Source: Arthrobacter sp. fls2-241-R2A-200 (GTDB taxonomy: Bacteria; Actinomycetota; Actinomycetes; Actinomycetales; Micrococcaceae). From it: a DNA stretch of 64,000 nucleotides. The stretch covers positions 124,001-188,000 of the forward strand of contig NZ_JARVRJ010000003.1 of the NCBI RefSeq assembly GCF_030209745.1, written 5' to 3'. Both the position numbers and the translations under genes were made by a program. Of the stretch, positions 28,746-36,715 are shown in pieces. How positions within the stretch are numbered: the first letter of the stretch is position 1; each line of letters starts with the position of its first letter. The notes below the pieces were generated by a model. That model was not told where the DNA came from. It searched no databases and was given only the letters and a program-made list of their open reading frames with translations.

Positions 28746-29012
28746 ATGCCTGAACCCACCGAAGAAAAACTTGCCTACCGGCTGGTGACCGGCCCGGACA
28801 CCCGTGAATTCTGTGAACGGATTTCCGCTGCGCTGGCCGAGGGATACGTGCTCCACGGAAGCCCGGCTGCCACGTTCAACGGGGAAAGCGTCATCGTCGC
28901 CCAAGCCGTGGTGCTCCCTGCCGCCATTGCGACTGCGGACGCCGCCGTCGCCAATGCCGTGGACCAGTTGGAGAATGATGACGACGAAGAAGCGTTCGAG
29001 GGCCACGCATGA
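28746..29012 (+). CDS. DUF1737-domain small protein
   Basis: An 88-residue protein with LAYRLVTGPDTREFCERISAALAEGYVLHGSPAATFNG, the core of the DUF1737 family, then an Ala/Val-rich helix and an acidic tail (ENDDDEEAFEGHA). Family function is unknown. It is the first gene after the SAM-IV riboswitch, with GAGGAG before its ATG, and it overlaps the rhodanese start by four bases. That places it in a methionine-related sulfur operon, but no activity can be claimed. Confidence 0.8.
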   Translation: MPEPTEEKLAYRLVTGPDTREFCERISAALAEGYVLHGSPAATFNGESVIVAQAVVLPAAIATADAAVANAVDQLENDDDEEAFEGHA

Positions 29013-29419
29013 GCTACGCAGGTGACCTGACTCCTGAAGACGCGTGGGCCAAGCTCCAGGAAGGCGCCATACTGGTGGACGTCCGCACCGAGGGCGAGTG
29101 GGCACACATCGGCATCCCGGACACCAAAGCCACGGAAAACGATCCCCTGTTCATCCAGTGGAACTTCGCTGGCGGCATCCCGAACCCGGGCTTCCTCGAA
29201 GAACTCCAGCAGCAAGCGCCCGAGGGCGACGGCGTGGAACTGGTCTTCCTTTGCCGCAGCGGACATCGCTCCGTCTCCGCGGCCATCGCCGCTACGCAGG
29301 CCGGCTTCACTGCCTACAACGTTCTTGAAGGCTTCGAAGGCGTGCCGGATCGCTACGGCGAGCGGACCGTCAACGGCTGGAAAAACCGTGGGCTGCCGAC
29401 GAATTTGGGGAACGACTAA
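29009..29419 (+). CDS. Rhodanese-like sulfurtransferase
   Basis: A 136-residue single-domain rhodanese. The catalytic loop is LVFLCRSGHRSVSAA with Cys82, and the start of the domain has the usual LVDVRTEGEWAHIGIP. It carries persulfide sulfur from a donor to an acceptor. It is coupled to DUF1737 upstream and starts one base before metZ, so it probably supplies or recycles sulfide or persulfide for the MetZ reaction. That link is inferred from the operon. Confidence 0.87.
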   Translation: MSYAGDLTPEDAWAKLQEGAILVDVRTEGEWAHIGIPDTKATENDPLFIQWNFAGGIPNPGFLEELQQQAPEGDGVELVFLCRSGHRSVSAAIAATQAGFTAYNVLEGFEGVPDRYGERTVNGWKNRGLPTNLGND

Positions 29420-30628
29420 GTGACTTTCAATCCCGATACCGCCAACTGGAGCCCGGACACCCAGGCAGTGCGCGGCGGCCTCGACCGTACCAACTTCCAA
29501 GAGACCTCCGAGGCCCTTTTCCTGAACTCGGGCTTCGTCTACGAGTCAGCTGCCGCTGCCGAACGCGCCTTTACGGGCGAGGACCAACGCTTCGTCTACT
29601 CGCGCTACGGAAACCCGTCCGTGGCCACGTTCCAAGAGCGGCTCCGTGTGCTTGAAGGCACCGAAGCATGCTTTGCGACGGCGTCGGGTATGTCCGCTGT
29701 CTTCACCGCCTTGGGTGCCTTGCTGGCCGCCGGCGACCGCGTGGTTGCCGCCCGCTCACTCTTCGGCTCGTGCTTCGTGATCCTCAACGAGATCCTGCCT
29801 CGTTGGGGCGTGGAGACAGTGTTTGTCGACGGTCCAGACCTTGACCAGTGGAAGGCTGCCCTCTCCGAACCCACCACCGCGGTCTTCTTCGAATCGCCGT
29901 CGAACCCCATGCAGGAGATCGTCGACATCGCCGCGGTCAGCGAGCTGGCGCATGCCGCAGGCGCGACGGTCGTCGTCGACAATGTCTTTGCTACTCCCCT
30001 GCTCCAACGCTGCGGAGAGCTGGGTGCGGACGTGATCGTCTACTCGGGGACCAAGCATATAGACGGTCAGGGCCGCGTCATGGGCGGGGCGATCCTCGGC
30101 ACCACGGAGTTCATCGACGGGCCCGTCAAGCAACTCATGCGCCACACTGGCCCCTCGCTGTCCTCGTTCAACGCCTGGGTACTGACAAAGGGCCTTGAAA
30201 CCATGGGCCTTCGGGTCAATCACAGTTCGGCGTCCGCATTGAAGATTGCCGAGTGGTTGGAGGAGCAGCCCGCGATCAGCTGGGTCAAGTACCCACTGCT
30301 GAAATCCCACCCACAGTACGAGCTCGCCGCGCAGCAGATGAAGGCCGGCGGTACTGTGCTGACGTTTGAGCTGTCCCCATCGGCCGGCCGGTCAGCGAAA
30401 GAAGCGGCCTTTGCGCTCTTGGACGGGCTGAGCATCATCGACATTTCCAATAATTTGGGCGATTCCAAGTCGCTGATAACTCATCCAGCTACTACCACCC
30501 ACCGGGCCATGGGGCCTGAGGGCCGGGCCGCGATCGGGCTTTCGGATGGCGTGGTGCGCTTGTCTGTAGGGCTCGAAGACGTCGGCGACCTCATCCTCGA
30601 TTTGGAGAAGGCCCTCAAACAGGTCTGA
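29420..30628 (+). CDS. metZ: O-succinylhomoserine sulfhydrylase
   Basis: A 402-residue Cys/Met-metabolism PLP enzyme that makes homocysteine from an O-acylhomoserine and sulfide. The Schiff-base lysine is Lys212 in VIVYSGTKHIDGQGRVMGG, and SRYGNPSVATFQERL and SNPMQEIVDI are family blocks. The GTG start follows the rhodanese stop directly. The HIDGQGR sequence after the lysine is typical of MetZ rather than MetB. Control by the SAM-IV leader fits a methionine biosynthesis step. An O-acetylhomoserine preference cannot be excluded. Confidence 0.9.
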   Translation: MTFNPDTANWSPDTQAVRGGLDRTNFQETSEALFLNSGFVYESAAAAERAFTGEDQRFVYSRYGNPSVATFQERLRVLEGTEACFATASGMSAVFTALGALLAAGDRVVAARSLFGSCFVILNEILPRWGVETVFVDGPDLDQWKAALSEPTTAVFFESPSNPMQEIVDIAAVSELAHAAGATVVVDNVFATPLLQRCGELGADVIVYSGTKHIDGQGRVMGGAILGTTEFIDGPVKQLMRHTGPSLSSFNAWVLTKGLETMGLRVNHSSASALKIAEWLEEQPAISWVKYPLLKSHPQYELAAQQMKAGGTVLTFELSPSAGRSAKEAAFALLDGLSIIDISNNLGDSKSLITHPATTTHRAMGPEGRAAIGLSDGVVRLSVGLEDVGDLILDLEKALKQV

Positions 30629-30638
30629 CGGACCTCGG

Positions 30639-30725
30639 TTTTGCTGGATCATCACCGCCCGGCTTGGAGCCGAAGCCGCGCATCGCTGGATTCGAGCCCC
30701 TGCACGTCGGGATGATCCAGCAAAA
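30639..30725. repeat. Left palindromic repeat of DUF559 cassette 1
   Basis: An 87-base element whose ends are a perfect 15-base inverted repeat (TTTTGCTGGATCATC and GATGATCCAGCAAAA). It begins 10 bases after the metZ stop. The right half, from GGATTCGAGCCCC onward, is nearly identical over about 38 bases to the element at 31632-31717, in the same orientation. It could double as a terminator for metZ, since its 3' arm is A-rich on this strand and T-rich on the other. Confidence 0.85.
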
Positions 30726-30797
30726 AAGTTGTGGGCGGTTTCCACATACACGAAGCATCCCGGGACACCAGCAACCCGGTGGTGGCTAGCTGGCTGT

Positions 30798-31621
30798 ATG
30801 GAGGCGTACGAGTTCTTGGTTTCGGTCGGCGGAGTAGCCAGAGTTGGCCTACTCCGCAAGCATGGCTTTACCCTGCCATGGTGCGGAGAATACCGCACGC
30901 CTACCAGCCCAGACAGGGCATTTGGGCACTCCCATCCGCCGATCGCGAGTACCTGGCCGCCCTTGTCAACAACGGATACCTGACATGCGCCTCCGCGGCC
31001 GTCCGTTACGGGCTGTGGCTGAGGGCCCAGCCGGTACAGATGCACCTGGCAACGCGACATCACAGGGGACATGGATTCGTTCGGCATTCCGGTCTGCGGG
31101 TGGGCTCAGAAGGGAACGTGCCTGTGGCGTCCTTGGAAGACACGGTGGTGCACGCGTTAACCTGCCTCCCCGATGGTGATGCCATAGCCGTCGCCCAATC
31201 GGCCATGCGATTGCGCGGAGTGCCACGGGAAGTCATTGCAGGCGAGCTGCGGGCCAACTACTTTGGATCCGCACGGAAACTACTCCGCATGGCTGACGGA
31301 TTGTCCGAGTCCGTTCCGGAAATCAGCGCACGGTTGCTGTTCGAGGCGGAGGGACTATCCTTCCAGCGCCAGGTTCAGATCGCTGGTGTGGGCCGCGTGG
31401 ACATCCTGATCGACGGATGGCTGATCGTCGAGGTCAATGGCTTTCAGTTTCACAGCTCCAGGTCAGCCTGGCGGAAGGACATGGGCAGGCTGAATGCTGC
31501 GCAAGCCCGGGGGTTTCTTGTGCTGAGCTTCGCACCTGAGCAGTTGTGGAACTCTCCCCAGGACGTCATGACCCAGGTTCGCGGGGTTTTGGAGCGGGGC
31601 AGACCACTGTGGCGAGCCTGA
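30798..31621 (+). pseudogene. DUF559 (Vsr-like) endonuclease-domain gene, frameshifted
   Basis: The true N-terminus starts at ATG 30798 with MEAYEFLVSVGGVARVGLLRKHGFT, an AbiEi-like winged-helix opening. The reading then moves by -1 near 30870-30874 and continues AMVRRIPHAYQPRQGIWALPSADREYL to the stop at 31621. Restoring one base there would give a smooth GFTRAMVRR. The C-terminus is a DUF559/PD-(D/E)XK-like domain with VGRVDILIDGWLIVEVNGFQFH and RLNAAQARGFLVLSF. The intact downstream frame can be read from GTG 30731, but that start encodes unrelated residues. So this is a broken gene, or a sequencing error. Palindromic repeats flank it on both sides. Confidence 0.75.
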
Positions 31622-31631
31622 CCTGCGTCGG

Positions 31632-31717
31632 TTTTGCCGGATCACCGCCGAACGGCACGGACCGAGGCCCGTCAACGCGGGATTCGAGCCCCCGCACGTC
31701 GGGATGATCCAGCAAAA
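31632..31717. repeat. Right palindromic repeat of DUF559 cassette 1
   Basis: An 86-base relative of the element at 30639-30725, in the same orientation. Its left end reads TTTTGCCGGATCACC and its right end GATGATCCAGCAAAA, so the terminal dyad is less perfect than in the left copy. It begins 10 bases after the DUF559 stop and ends nine bases before the stop of the convergent MurA-like gene. Confidence 0.85.
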
Positions 31718-31726
31718 CCGTCCAGC

Positions 31727-33250
31727 TCAGTCCTGGAAGTACTCGATTTTGGCACCGATGGTGTTCAAACGCTCGGCCAAGTCCTCGTACCCGCGCTCGA
31801 TCACGTAGATGTTGCGCAACTCGGACGTGCCACGGGCCGCCAGCATCGCCAGCAACAAGCACGCTGCTGGACGCAGCGCCGGCGGGCAGCCGATTTCGGC
31901 GGCACGCCACTTGGTGGGCCCATTGACGTAGATCCGGTGCGGATCCAACAGCTGCACCTGGGCGCCGAGCTTGTTGAGCTCCGTGAGGTATATGGCCCTG
32001 TTCTCGTAGACCCAGTCATGGATCATGGTCTGTCCCTCGGCGTTACCGGCGATGACAGCGAAGAACGGGAGGTTGTCGATGTTCAGCCCGGGGAAAGGCA
32101 TGGGATGGATCTTGTCCTGCAAGGCATGGAGCTCCGAGGGCCTGGTGGTGACGTCCACCAAGCGGGTCCGGCCATTGCGCGCCATGTACTCACCGGAGAC
32201 CTCAAGCTTCTGGCCCATTTGTTCGAGGGTGGCAAGCTCAATCTCCATGAACTCGATGGGCACCCTGCGGATAGTGACCTCTGAGTTGGTAACGATTCCC
32301 GCGGTGATGAGGCTCATTGCCTCGATGGGGTCTTCCGAAGGGTAGTACTCGATATCCACGTCGATCGCGGACCGCCCGGTGATCTTCAAGGTAGTGGTGC
32401 CCACGCCTTGAATGTCCACGCCGAGGCCCTGGAGGTAGAAGCACAAATCCTGGACCATGTAGTTGGGGCTGGCGTTGCGGATCACCGTCACACCCTCGCG
32501 GTGCGCGGCGGCCATGATGGCATTCTCGGTGACTGTGTCACCACGCTCAGTGAGGACGAACGACCGGTGAAGATCATCAGCAGGGGGAGCAGCAATTGAG
32601 TAGAACCCCGACTTTGCCTCCACTGTGAGCCCGAACTCGCGCAATGCCTGCATGTGGGGTTCCACCGTCCGGGTGCCCAGATCACATCCACCTGCATAGG
32701 GCAGCTGGTATTCGCTGCTCTCATCCAGCAAGGGGCCCAGGAGCATGATGACGCTCCGGGTGCGGCGGGCCGCATCCACGTCCATGGATCCCAAGTCCAG
32801 CATCTCAGGCCTGCGGATGCGCAGGTCGCTTCCATTGAGCCACGTGCATTCAACACCTATGGACGTCAGGACCTCGACGATCCGGTTGACTTCCTCAATG
32901 CGTGCCAGGCGGCGCAGGGTTGTGGTGCCGCGGTTGATCAAGCTGGCACACAACAGCGCGACGCCGGCATTCTTGCTGCTGTTGACATCGACTTCGCCGG
33001 AGAGAGTGCGGCCACCTTCCACGCGAAGATGTGTCATCTGCGGACGTCCCACTTTGACGATCGAGCGCCCGAAGATCGCTTCGAGCCGCTCGATCATGCG
33101 GAGACTAAGATTTTGCTTGCCTTGTTCCATCCGGGCGATCGCGCTCTGGCTGGTTCCAAGCTCGGCGGCCAGCTGCCCTTGGGTCCAGCCTTTTTCGCTG
33201 CGGGCGTTGCGGAGCAGGAGGCCCACGTGTTCAGCGGTAGGTTGAGTCAT
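31727..33250 (-). CDS. HTH domain fused to MurA-like enolpyruvyl transferase
   Basis: A 507-residue protein in two parts. Residues about 9-64 are an XRE-type helix-turn-helix (GLLLRNARSEKGWTQGQLAAELGTSQSAIARMEQGKQ in outline). From about 72 the rest is an EPSP-synthase-fold enzyme of the MurA type. Lys93-Asn94 in NSSKNAGVALL match the MurA KN pair, Cys189 in AGGCDLGTRTVEPH matches the MurA active-site cysteine, and IDNLPFFAVIAGNAEG...ENRAIYLTELNKLGA matches the C-terminal active-site region. It may be a second UDP-N-acetylglucosamine enolpyruvyl transferase that can also bind DNA. ATG 33250 is used. No other peptidoglycan gene is next to it. Confidence 0.82.
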   Translation of the reverse strand: MTQPTAEHVGLLLRNARSEKGWTQGQLAAELGTSQSAIARMEQGKQNLSLRMIERLEAIFGRSIVKVGRPQMTHLRVEGGRTLSGEVDVNSSKNAGVALLCASLINRGTTTLRRLARIEEVNRIVEVLTSIGVECTWLNGSDLRIRRPEMLDLGSMDVDAARRTRSVIMLLGPLLDESSEYQLPYAGGCDLGTRTVEPHMQALREFGLTVEAKSGFYSIAAPPADDLHRSFVLTERGDTVTENAIMAAAHREGVTVIRNASPNYMVQDLCFYLQGLGVDIQGVGTTTLKITGRSAIDVDIEYYPSEDPIEAMSLITAGIVTNSEVTIRRVPIEFMEIELATLEQMGQKLEVSGEYMARNGRTRLVDVTTRPSELHALQDKIHPMPFPGLNIDNLPFFAVIAGNAEGQTMIHDWVYENRAIYLTELNKLGAQVQLLDPHRIYVNGPTKWRAAEIGCPPALRPAACLLLAMLAARGTSELRNIYVIERGYEDLAERLNTIGAKIEYFQD

Positions 33251-33356
33251 ATCCAAGAAATATCACAGATGAGCTATAACTACCCAGCAATTCGCCATTT
33301 GAGCGTCAAACGTCACACCGTGCCCGATCCATGCGATATCGCCGATATACCGTGGG

Positions 33357-34151
33357 TTACCGCCACACAAACGTCCAGGTGCCGGCGCCCACTGCAGCAA
33401 GCACCGTTGCCGATGCAATGATCAGCCCCCCGAGCACCACCCAAACGTCGAGCAGCGAGTACGACGATTCGCGGGCCCACGTCCTCTGGCCGCCGCCAAA
33501 ACCACGCGCTTCCATGGTCACCGCCAGCCGCGAGGCCCTCCGCACAGCCTGGACCAGCAATCCGAAGCTCTGACCCAGGGTCGCTTTCAGCCGCTGCAAT
33601 GGGTTGCCGTGCGACCCGACCCCGCGGGCCCGGCGCGCCATGCCAATGGTCTGCCACTCTTCGGCCATCAGTCCCACCAGCCGCATGGCCGCCAGGGACC
33701 CAAGGACAAAGCGGTGCGGCAGTCGAGCCTTTTGGGCCAGGGCGTCCGCCAAATCGGTGGGGTCCGTGCAGGTCATCAAGAGGATAGCCGGAAGGGCTAT
33801 CGCCAACCCGCGCAGCATGAAACCAAGGCCAAGCTCAAGGGAGCCCTCGCTGATGGACCAAATTCCGACGTCGAGCAGTACAGCGCCGCGGTCCGCTGCC
33901 ACGATCGCCGTACTCCAGCCGCCGATGGCTGCCGCGATGATGAGCGGCCAGGCACGATGCCACAACAGCCGAAGGGTGAGGCCAGCCAGGGGGAAGAGTG
34001 CGAGCTCAGCCACGATGGCCGTCGAGGCCGAAACCCAATCAATGGACAAGGCCAACACCATCGAGACCAGGAACACGGCCACGAATTTGGCCAGTGGATT
34101 TGCCCGGGTCAGCACGGCGTGACTGCCCTGCATAGTCAAGGCTTCCCTCAT
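33357..34151 (-). CDS. ykoC: ECF transporter T component (thiamine-related)
   Basis: A 264-residue membrane scaffold of the energy-coupling-factor type with about five segments. The coupling-helix signatures are MARRARGVG and the later AVTMEARGFGGG, both Ala-Arg-Gly motifs that contact the ATPases. The start overlaps the ATPase stop by four bases. It completes the ykoEDC set under the TPP riboswitch, so its cargo is thiamine or its hydroxymethylpyrimidine precursor. Confidence 0.9.
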   Translation of the reverse strand: MREALTMQGSHAVLTRANPLAKFVAVFLVSMVLALSIDWVSASTAIVAELALFPLAGLTLRLLWHRAWPLIIAAAIGGWSTAIVAADRGAVLLDVGIWSISEGSLELGLGFMLRGLAIALPAILLMTCTDPTDLADALAQKARLPHRFVLGSLAAMRLVGLMAEEWQTIGMARRARGVGSHGNPLQRLKATLGQSFGLLVQAVRRASRLAVTMEARGFGGGQRTWARESSYSLLDVWVVLGGLIIASATVLAAVGAGTWTFVWR

Positions 34152-35767
34152 GCTGCACCGGCTTCCTGGCGGCTTTCGCGGTCCTGCGGCACGGGGCCCA
34201 ACTGCAGCTCGGTACCACCAAGGACGGAGCTGAATTCCTGGTCGTGGGTGACCGAGACCACGGCCGTTCCGGCGTCGAGCAGTTCTGACAGGAAGGAGGC
34301 AAGCTCCGCCCAGGTGTTCGCATCCTGGCCGAAAGTCGGTTCGTCGAGCACCAGGACCTTGGGGTGCGCGGCCAGCACCGTGGCCACGGACAGCCTGCGC
34401 TTCTCCCCGCCGGAGAGAGTGTACGGGTTGGCGTCAACGAGGTGGGTGAGCCTCAACCGCTCAAGCAATTCGTCCACGCGCTCCTGTCCGTGCCCCAAGT
34501 GTTTGGGTCCAAACATGAGCTCGTCCAAAACCTTCCCTGTGACGAACTGGTGTTCAGGTTCCTGGAACACCGTTCCGATGCGGGAGATCAGCTGTTCGGC
34601 CTTCCACGTGAACGGATCAATTCCCGCTCCCTGGGAAAGCTCGACGGCGGCACTCACCTGGCCGCGCACCGGCGCCAGAAGGCCGGCCAATGTGAGGGCG
34701 AACGTGGACTTCCCGGCCCCGTTCGGACCCATGATCGTCAGGGCTTGTCCGGACCTGACCTGCGCAGTGATTCCAGACTGCACAGGGACGGGCGGGATGC
34801 TCTTGAAGCCACGGCGGCGGGGCTTTTCGCGGGAAACCGCCAGGTCCTGTGCCGCGAGGAGAAGTTCTGCTGCTCCCGGCTCAGAGTTACCCCGCTCAGA
34901 GTGTCCCCGCTCAGAGTGTCCAGTGCGCCGCGCCCGGGTAGGGGGCACGTATCCCGGCACCCACACGCCGGCGGCCATAAGCATGGAGCGCTGTTCGGAC
35001 AACACTTTGCCGGGGGAACCGTCCGCGAGGACTCCGGGAGCAGCTGACTTCCCAGGTGAGGCTGAAGTCCCGCCGGAGCCCGGTTGCAGCACCACCACTC
35101 GGTCCACGAGGTCTTTCCACACGGACACCCGGTGCTCCACCACCACCAAGGTTGCGCCGGTCCTATCAAGGCAGCGGCGGACGGCGTCGCGCACTTCCAA
35201 GACCCCTTCGGGATCGAGGTTGGCGGTCGGTTCGTCCAAGAGAATCAGGCCGGGCCGCATGGCCAGGATGCCTGCGAGGGCGAGGCGTTGCTTCTGTCCG
35301 CCGGACAGTGCCGCCGTCGGGTGGTCAAGGGCCAAACCCGCACCAGCCGCGGTGCGCAAGCCGACGTCGTCGAGTGCTTCATGAACGCGGGCCCATATCT
35401 CCTCCCGCGGCACGCAGAGGTTCTCCGCGCCAAAGGCGACATCGTCCCCCACCCGGGAGAGGACAACCTGCGTTTCGGGGTCCTGCTGCATCAAGCCTGC
35501 CCGGCCCCGCTGTGCGCGTGGCGCAACGCCGTCGATCAGCAGCGAACCCGTCTCATCGGAGTCGTCTTCCTCATCACCCAAGACCCCGGCGAGGGCATGC
35601 AAAAGGGTGGACTTGCCCGCGCCTGAGGGACCCAGCAACAGCACGCGCTCCCCCGGTTCGATCCGGAGGTCAAGGCCTTGAATGGCCGGCTGGGGCCGCC
35701 CGGCATGCCGCCAACCCCAGCCCTCGGCCAGGATGGCGGCAGGCCGCGCGTCGTAGGTGGAACCCAT
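34148..35767 (-). CDS. ykoD: ECF transporter ATPase with two nucleotide-binding domains
   Basis: A 539-residue double ABC ATPase. Domain one has Walker A GPSGAGKST, signature LSGGQKQR and Walker B LILLDEPTANLDP; domain two has GPNGAGKST, LSGGEKRR and VLVLDEPTFGQD. The linker contains a coding tandem repeat (GHSERGHSERGNSEPG) from three 15-base units. The ATG at 35767 shares one base with the ykoE stop; the open frame further upstream only shadows ykoE. It powers the thiamine-type ECF transporter. Confidence 0.92.
   Translation of the reverse strand: MGSTYDARPAAILAEGWGWRHAGRPQPAIQGLDLRIEPGERVLLLGPSGAGKSTLLHALAGVLGDEEDDSDETGSLLIDGVAPRAQRGRAGLMQQDPETQVVLSRVGDDVAFGAENLCVPREEIWARVHEALDDVGLRTAAGAGLALDHPTAALSGGQKQRLALAGILAMRPGLILLDEPTANLDPEGVLEVRDAVRRCLDRTGATLVVVEHRVSVWKDLVDRVVVLQPGSGGTSASPGKSAAPGVLADGSPGKVLSEQRSMLMAAGVWVPGYVPPTRARRTGHSERGHSERGNSEPGAAELLLAAQDLAVSREKPRRRGFKSIPPVPVQSGITAQVRSGQALTIMGPNGAGKSTFALTLAGLLAPVRGQVSAAVELSQGAGIDPFTWKAEQLISRIGTVFQEPEHQFVTGKVLDELMFGPKHLGHGQERVDELLERLRLTHLVDANPYTLSGGEKRRLSVATVLAAHPKVLVLDEPTFGQDANTWAELASFLSELLDAGTAVVSVTHDQEFSSVLGGTELQLGPVPQDRESRQEAGAA
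34875..34919. repeat. 3 x 15-bp coding tandem repeat in ykoD linker
   Basis: Three in-frame 15-base units of the CCCCGCTCAGAGTGT type. On the coding strand they give the GHSER-like linker between the two ATPase domains. Length can change in five-residue steps without a frameshift. Confidence 0.7.
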
Positions 35768-36387
35768 CAGTTGAAGACGGGCTCCGAAGCCGCTTTGCGC
35801 GACGCGAACGAGCTCAGCACGCCCGTCGTCGCAAGGCCACGGGTGGCGAGCCACGACAGTGCGCCGGCAATGATCGCCCCGGAAACGGTGGTGAAGATGA
35901 TGTAGGTCAGCTTGTCGAGTGCTTCGTAGGCGATGTTCCAACCCCACGGCAGGAAGCAGTCGTTGAGGCCGCAGAACAAGCCCGCGCCCGCTCCGGCGAG
36001 GAGCGCCGTCGGCAGGTTGAACTTCTTGTAGCGGAAGGCCGCGAAGATGAGTTCGGCGCCGAGGCCTTGGAGTACGCCGGAGATCAGCACCGTGGTGCCG
36101 TACTGGGAGCCCATGATGAGCTCGCTGGCTGCTGCCACGGTTTCGCAGAACAGCGCCGCGCCCGGTTTACGGATGATGAGTGCTCCCAAGACCGCCGGGA
36201 TCATCCAACCGCCGGCGATGATGCCGGTCAGTGGAGGATACGTTGCGTCCAGCGGGATGGAGATGATTGCGGCGCCCTGGTCCCAAGCCCAGAAGATCAC
36301 GCCGCCGGCGATGGCGATAAGGGCCGCCACCACAATGTCTACTACGCGCCAGTTGTAACTGGTCTTCTTCACGTTTACCGTGGTCAT
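35767..36387 (-). CDS. ykoE: ECF transporter substrate-binding membrane component
   Basis: A 206-residue membrane protein with about six segments that follows the YkoE family (WRVVDIVVAALIAIAGGVIFWAWDQ, then GGWMIPAVLGALIIRKPGAALFCE and LGAELIFAAFRYKKFN). It binds the transported thiamine-type ligand. The ATG has a full AGGAGG site. It is the first gene after the TPP riboswitch and is followed, with overlaps, by ykoD and ykoC. Confidence 0.92.
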   Translation of the reverse strand: MTTVNVKKTSYNWRVVDIVVAALIAIAGGVIFWAWDQGAAIISIPLDATYPPLTGIIAGGWMIPAVLGALIIRKPGAALFCETVAAASELIMGSQYGTTVLISGVLQGLGAELIFAAFRYKKFNLPTALLAGAGAGLFCGLNDCFLPWGWNIAYEALDKLTYIIFTTVSGAIIAGALSWLATRGLATTGVLSSFASRKAASEPVFN

Positions 36388-36475
36388 TTTTTCTGCCTCC
36401 TGAGGTTTACAGGAGGGGAAAGCGCCTGGGTCCCAGCGGCCTGCGCCGCCCTGATCCGGACACTTTGAGAAGCTC

Positions 36476-36593
36476 GACTCCCTTGCGCCGGTACTAACCG
36501 GATCAGGTTCGAGGGTCTGCGGCTGTCCGCACTCTCAGCGCCCTCGCGTCACCTGCATCGCTGCAGGTTACGACGGCGGCGCTCCCCTGTCGT
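36476..36593 (-). promoter_or_regulatory. TPP riboswitch (THI element)
   Basis: Read on the minus strand, the leader has the GGGGAGCGCC 5' arm, the invariant GGCGCTGAGAGTGCGG, then ACCCTCGAACCTGATCCGG, TTAGTACCGGCGCAAGGGAG, which is the classic thiamine-pyrophosphate core. The P3 region contains an extra hairpin (CCTGCAGCGATGCAGG). It precedes ykoE by about 90 bases. The rest of the gap between ykoE and the Nudix gene holds only the inverted repeat at 36634-36694. Confidence 0.95.
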
Positions 36594-36633
36594 TATGAAT
36601 CTGCCCTTGTGGGCTGGTTCAGTTTACACCTGC

Positions 36634-36694
36634 GTTGCGGGGCCCGCTCTCCATGATTACGACGACGTTTTCCCTGCGCAGCGGGCCCCGCAAC
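36634..36694. repeat. Perfect 15-bp inverted repeat before the Nudix gene
   Basis: The arms GTTGCGGGGCCCGCT and AGCGGGCCCCGCAAC are perfect complements separated by 31 bases. It lies between the TPP riboswitch and the Nudix start, and its right arm ends 21 bases before the ATG. There is no T-run, so it does not look like a terminator. Confidence 0.75.
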
Positions 36695-36715
36695 GAGACC
36701 TGAGAGAATGACTCA

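Noticed and set aside
30864..30880. Programmed -1 frameshifting in the DUF559 gene
   Set aside because: There is no X-XXY-YYZ slippery site and no evident pseudoknot; a one-base deletion explains it more simply.
33609..36468. Two long plus-strand frames (591 and 470 residues) across the ykoE-ykoD-ykoC region
   Set aside because: Low-complexity composition and no domain; the minus-strand frames encode a full ECF transporter under a TPP riboswitch.
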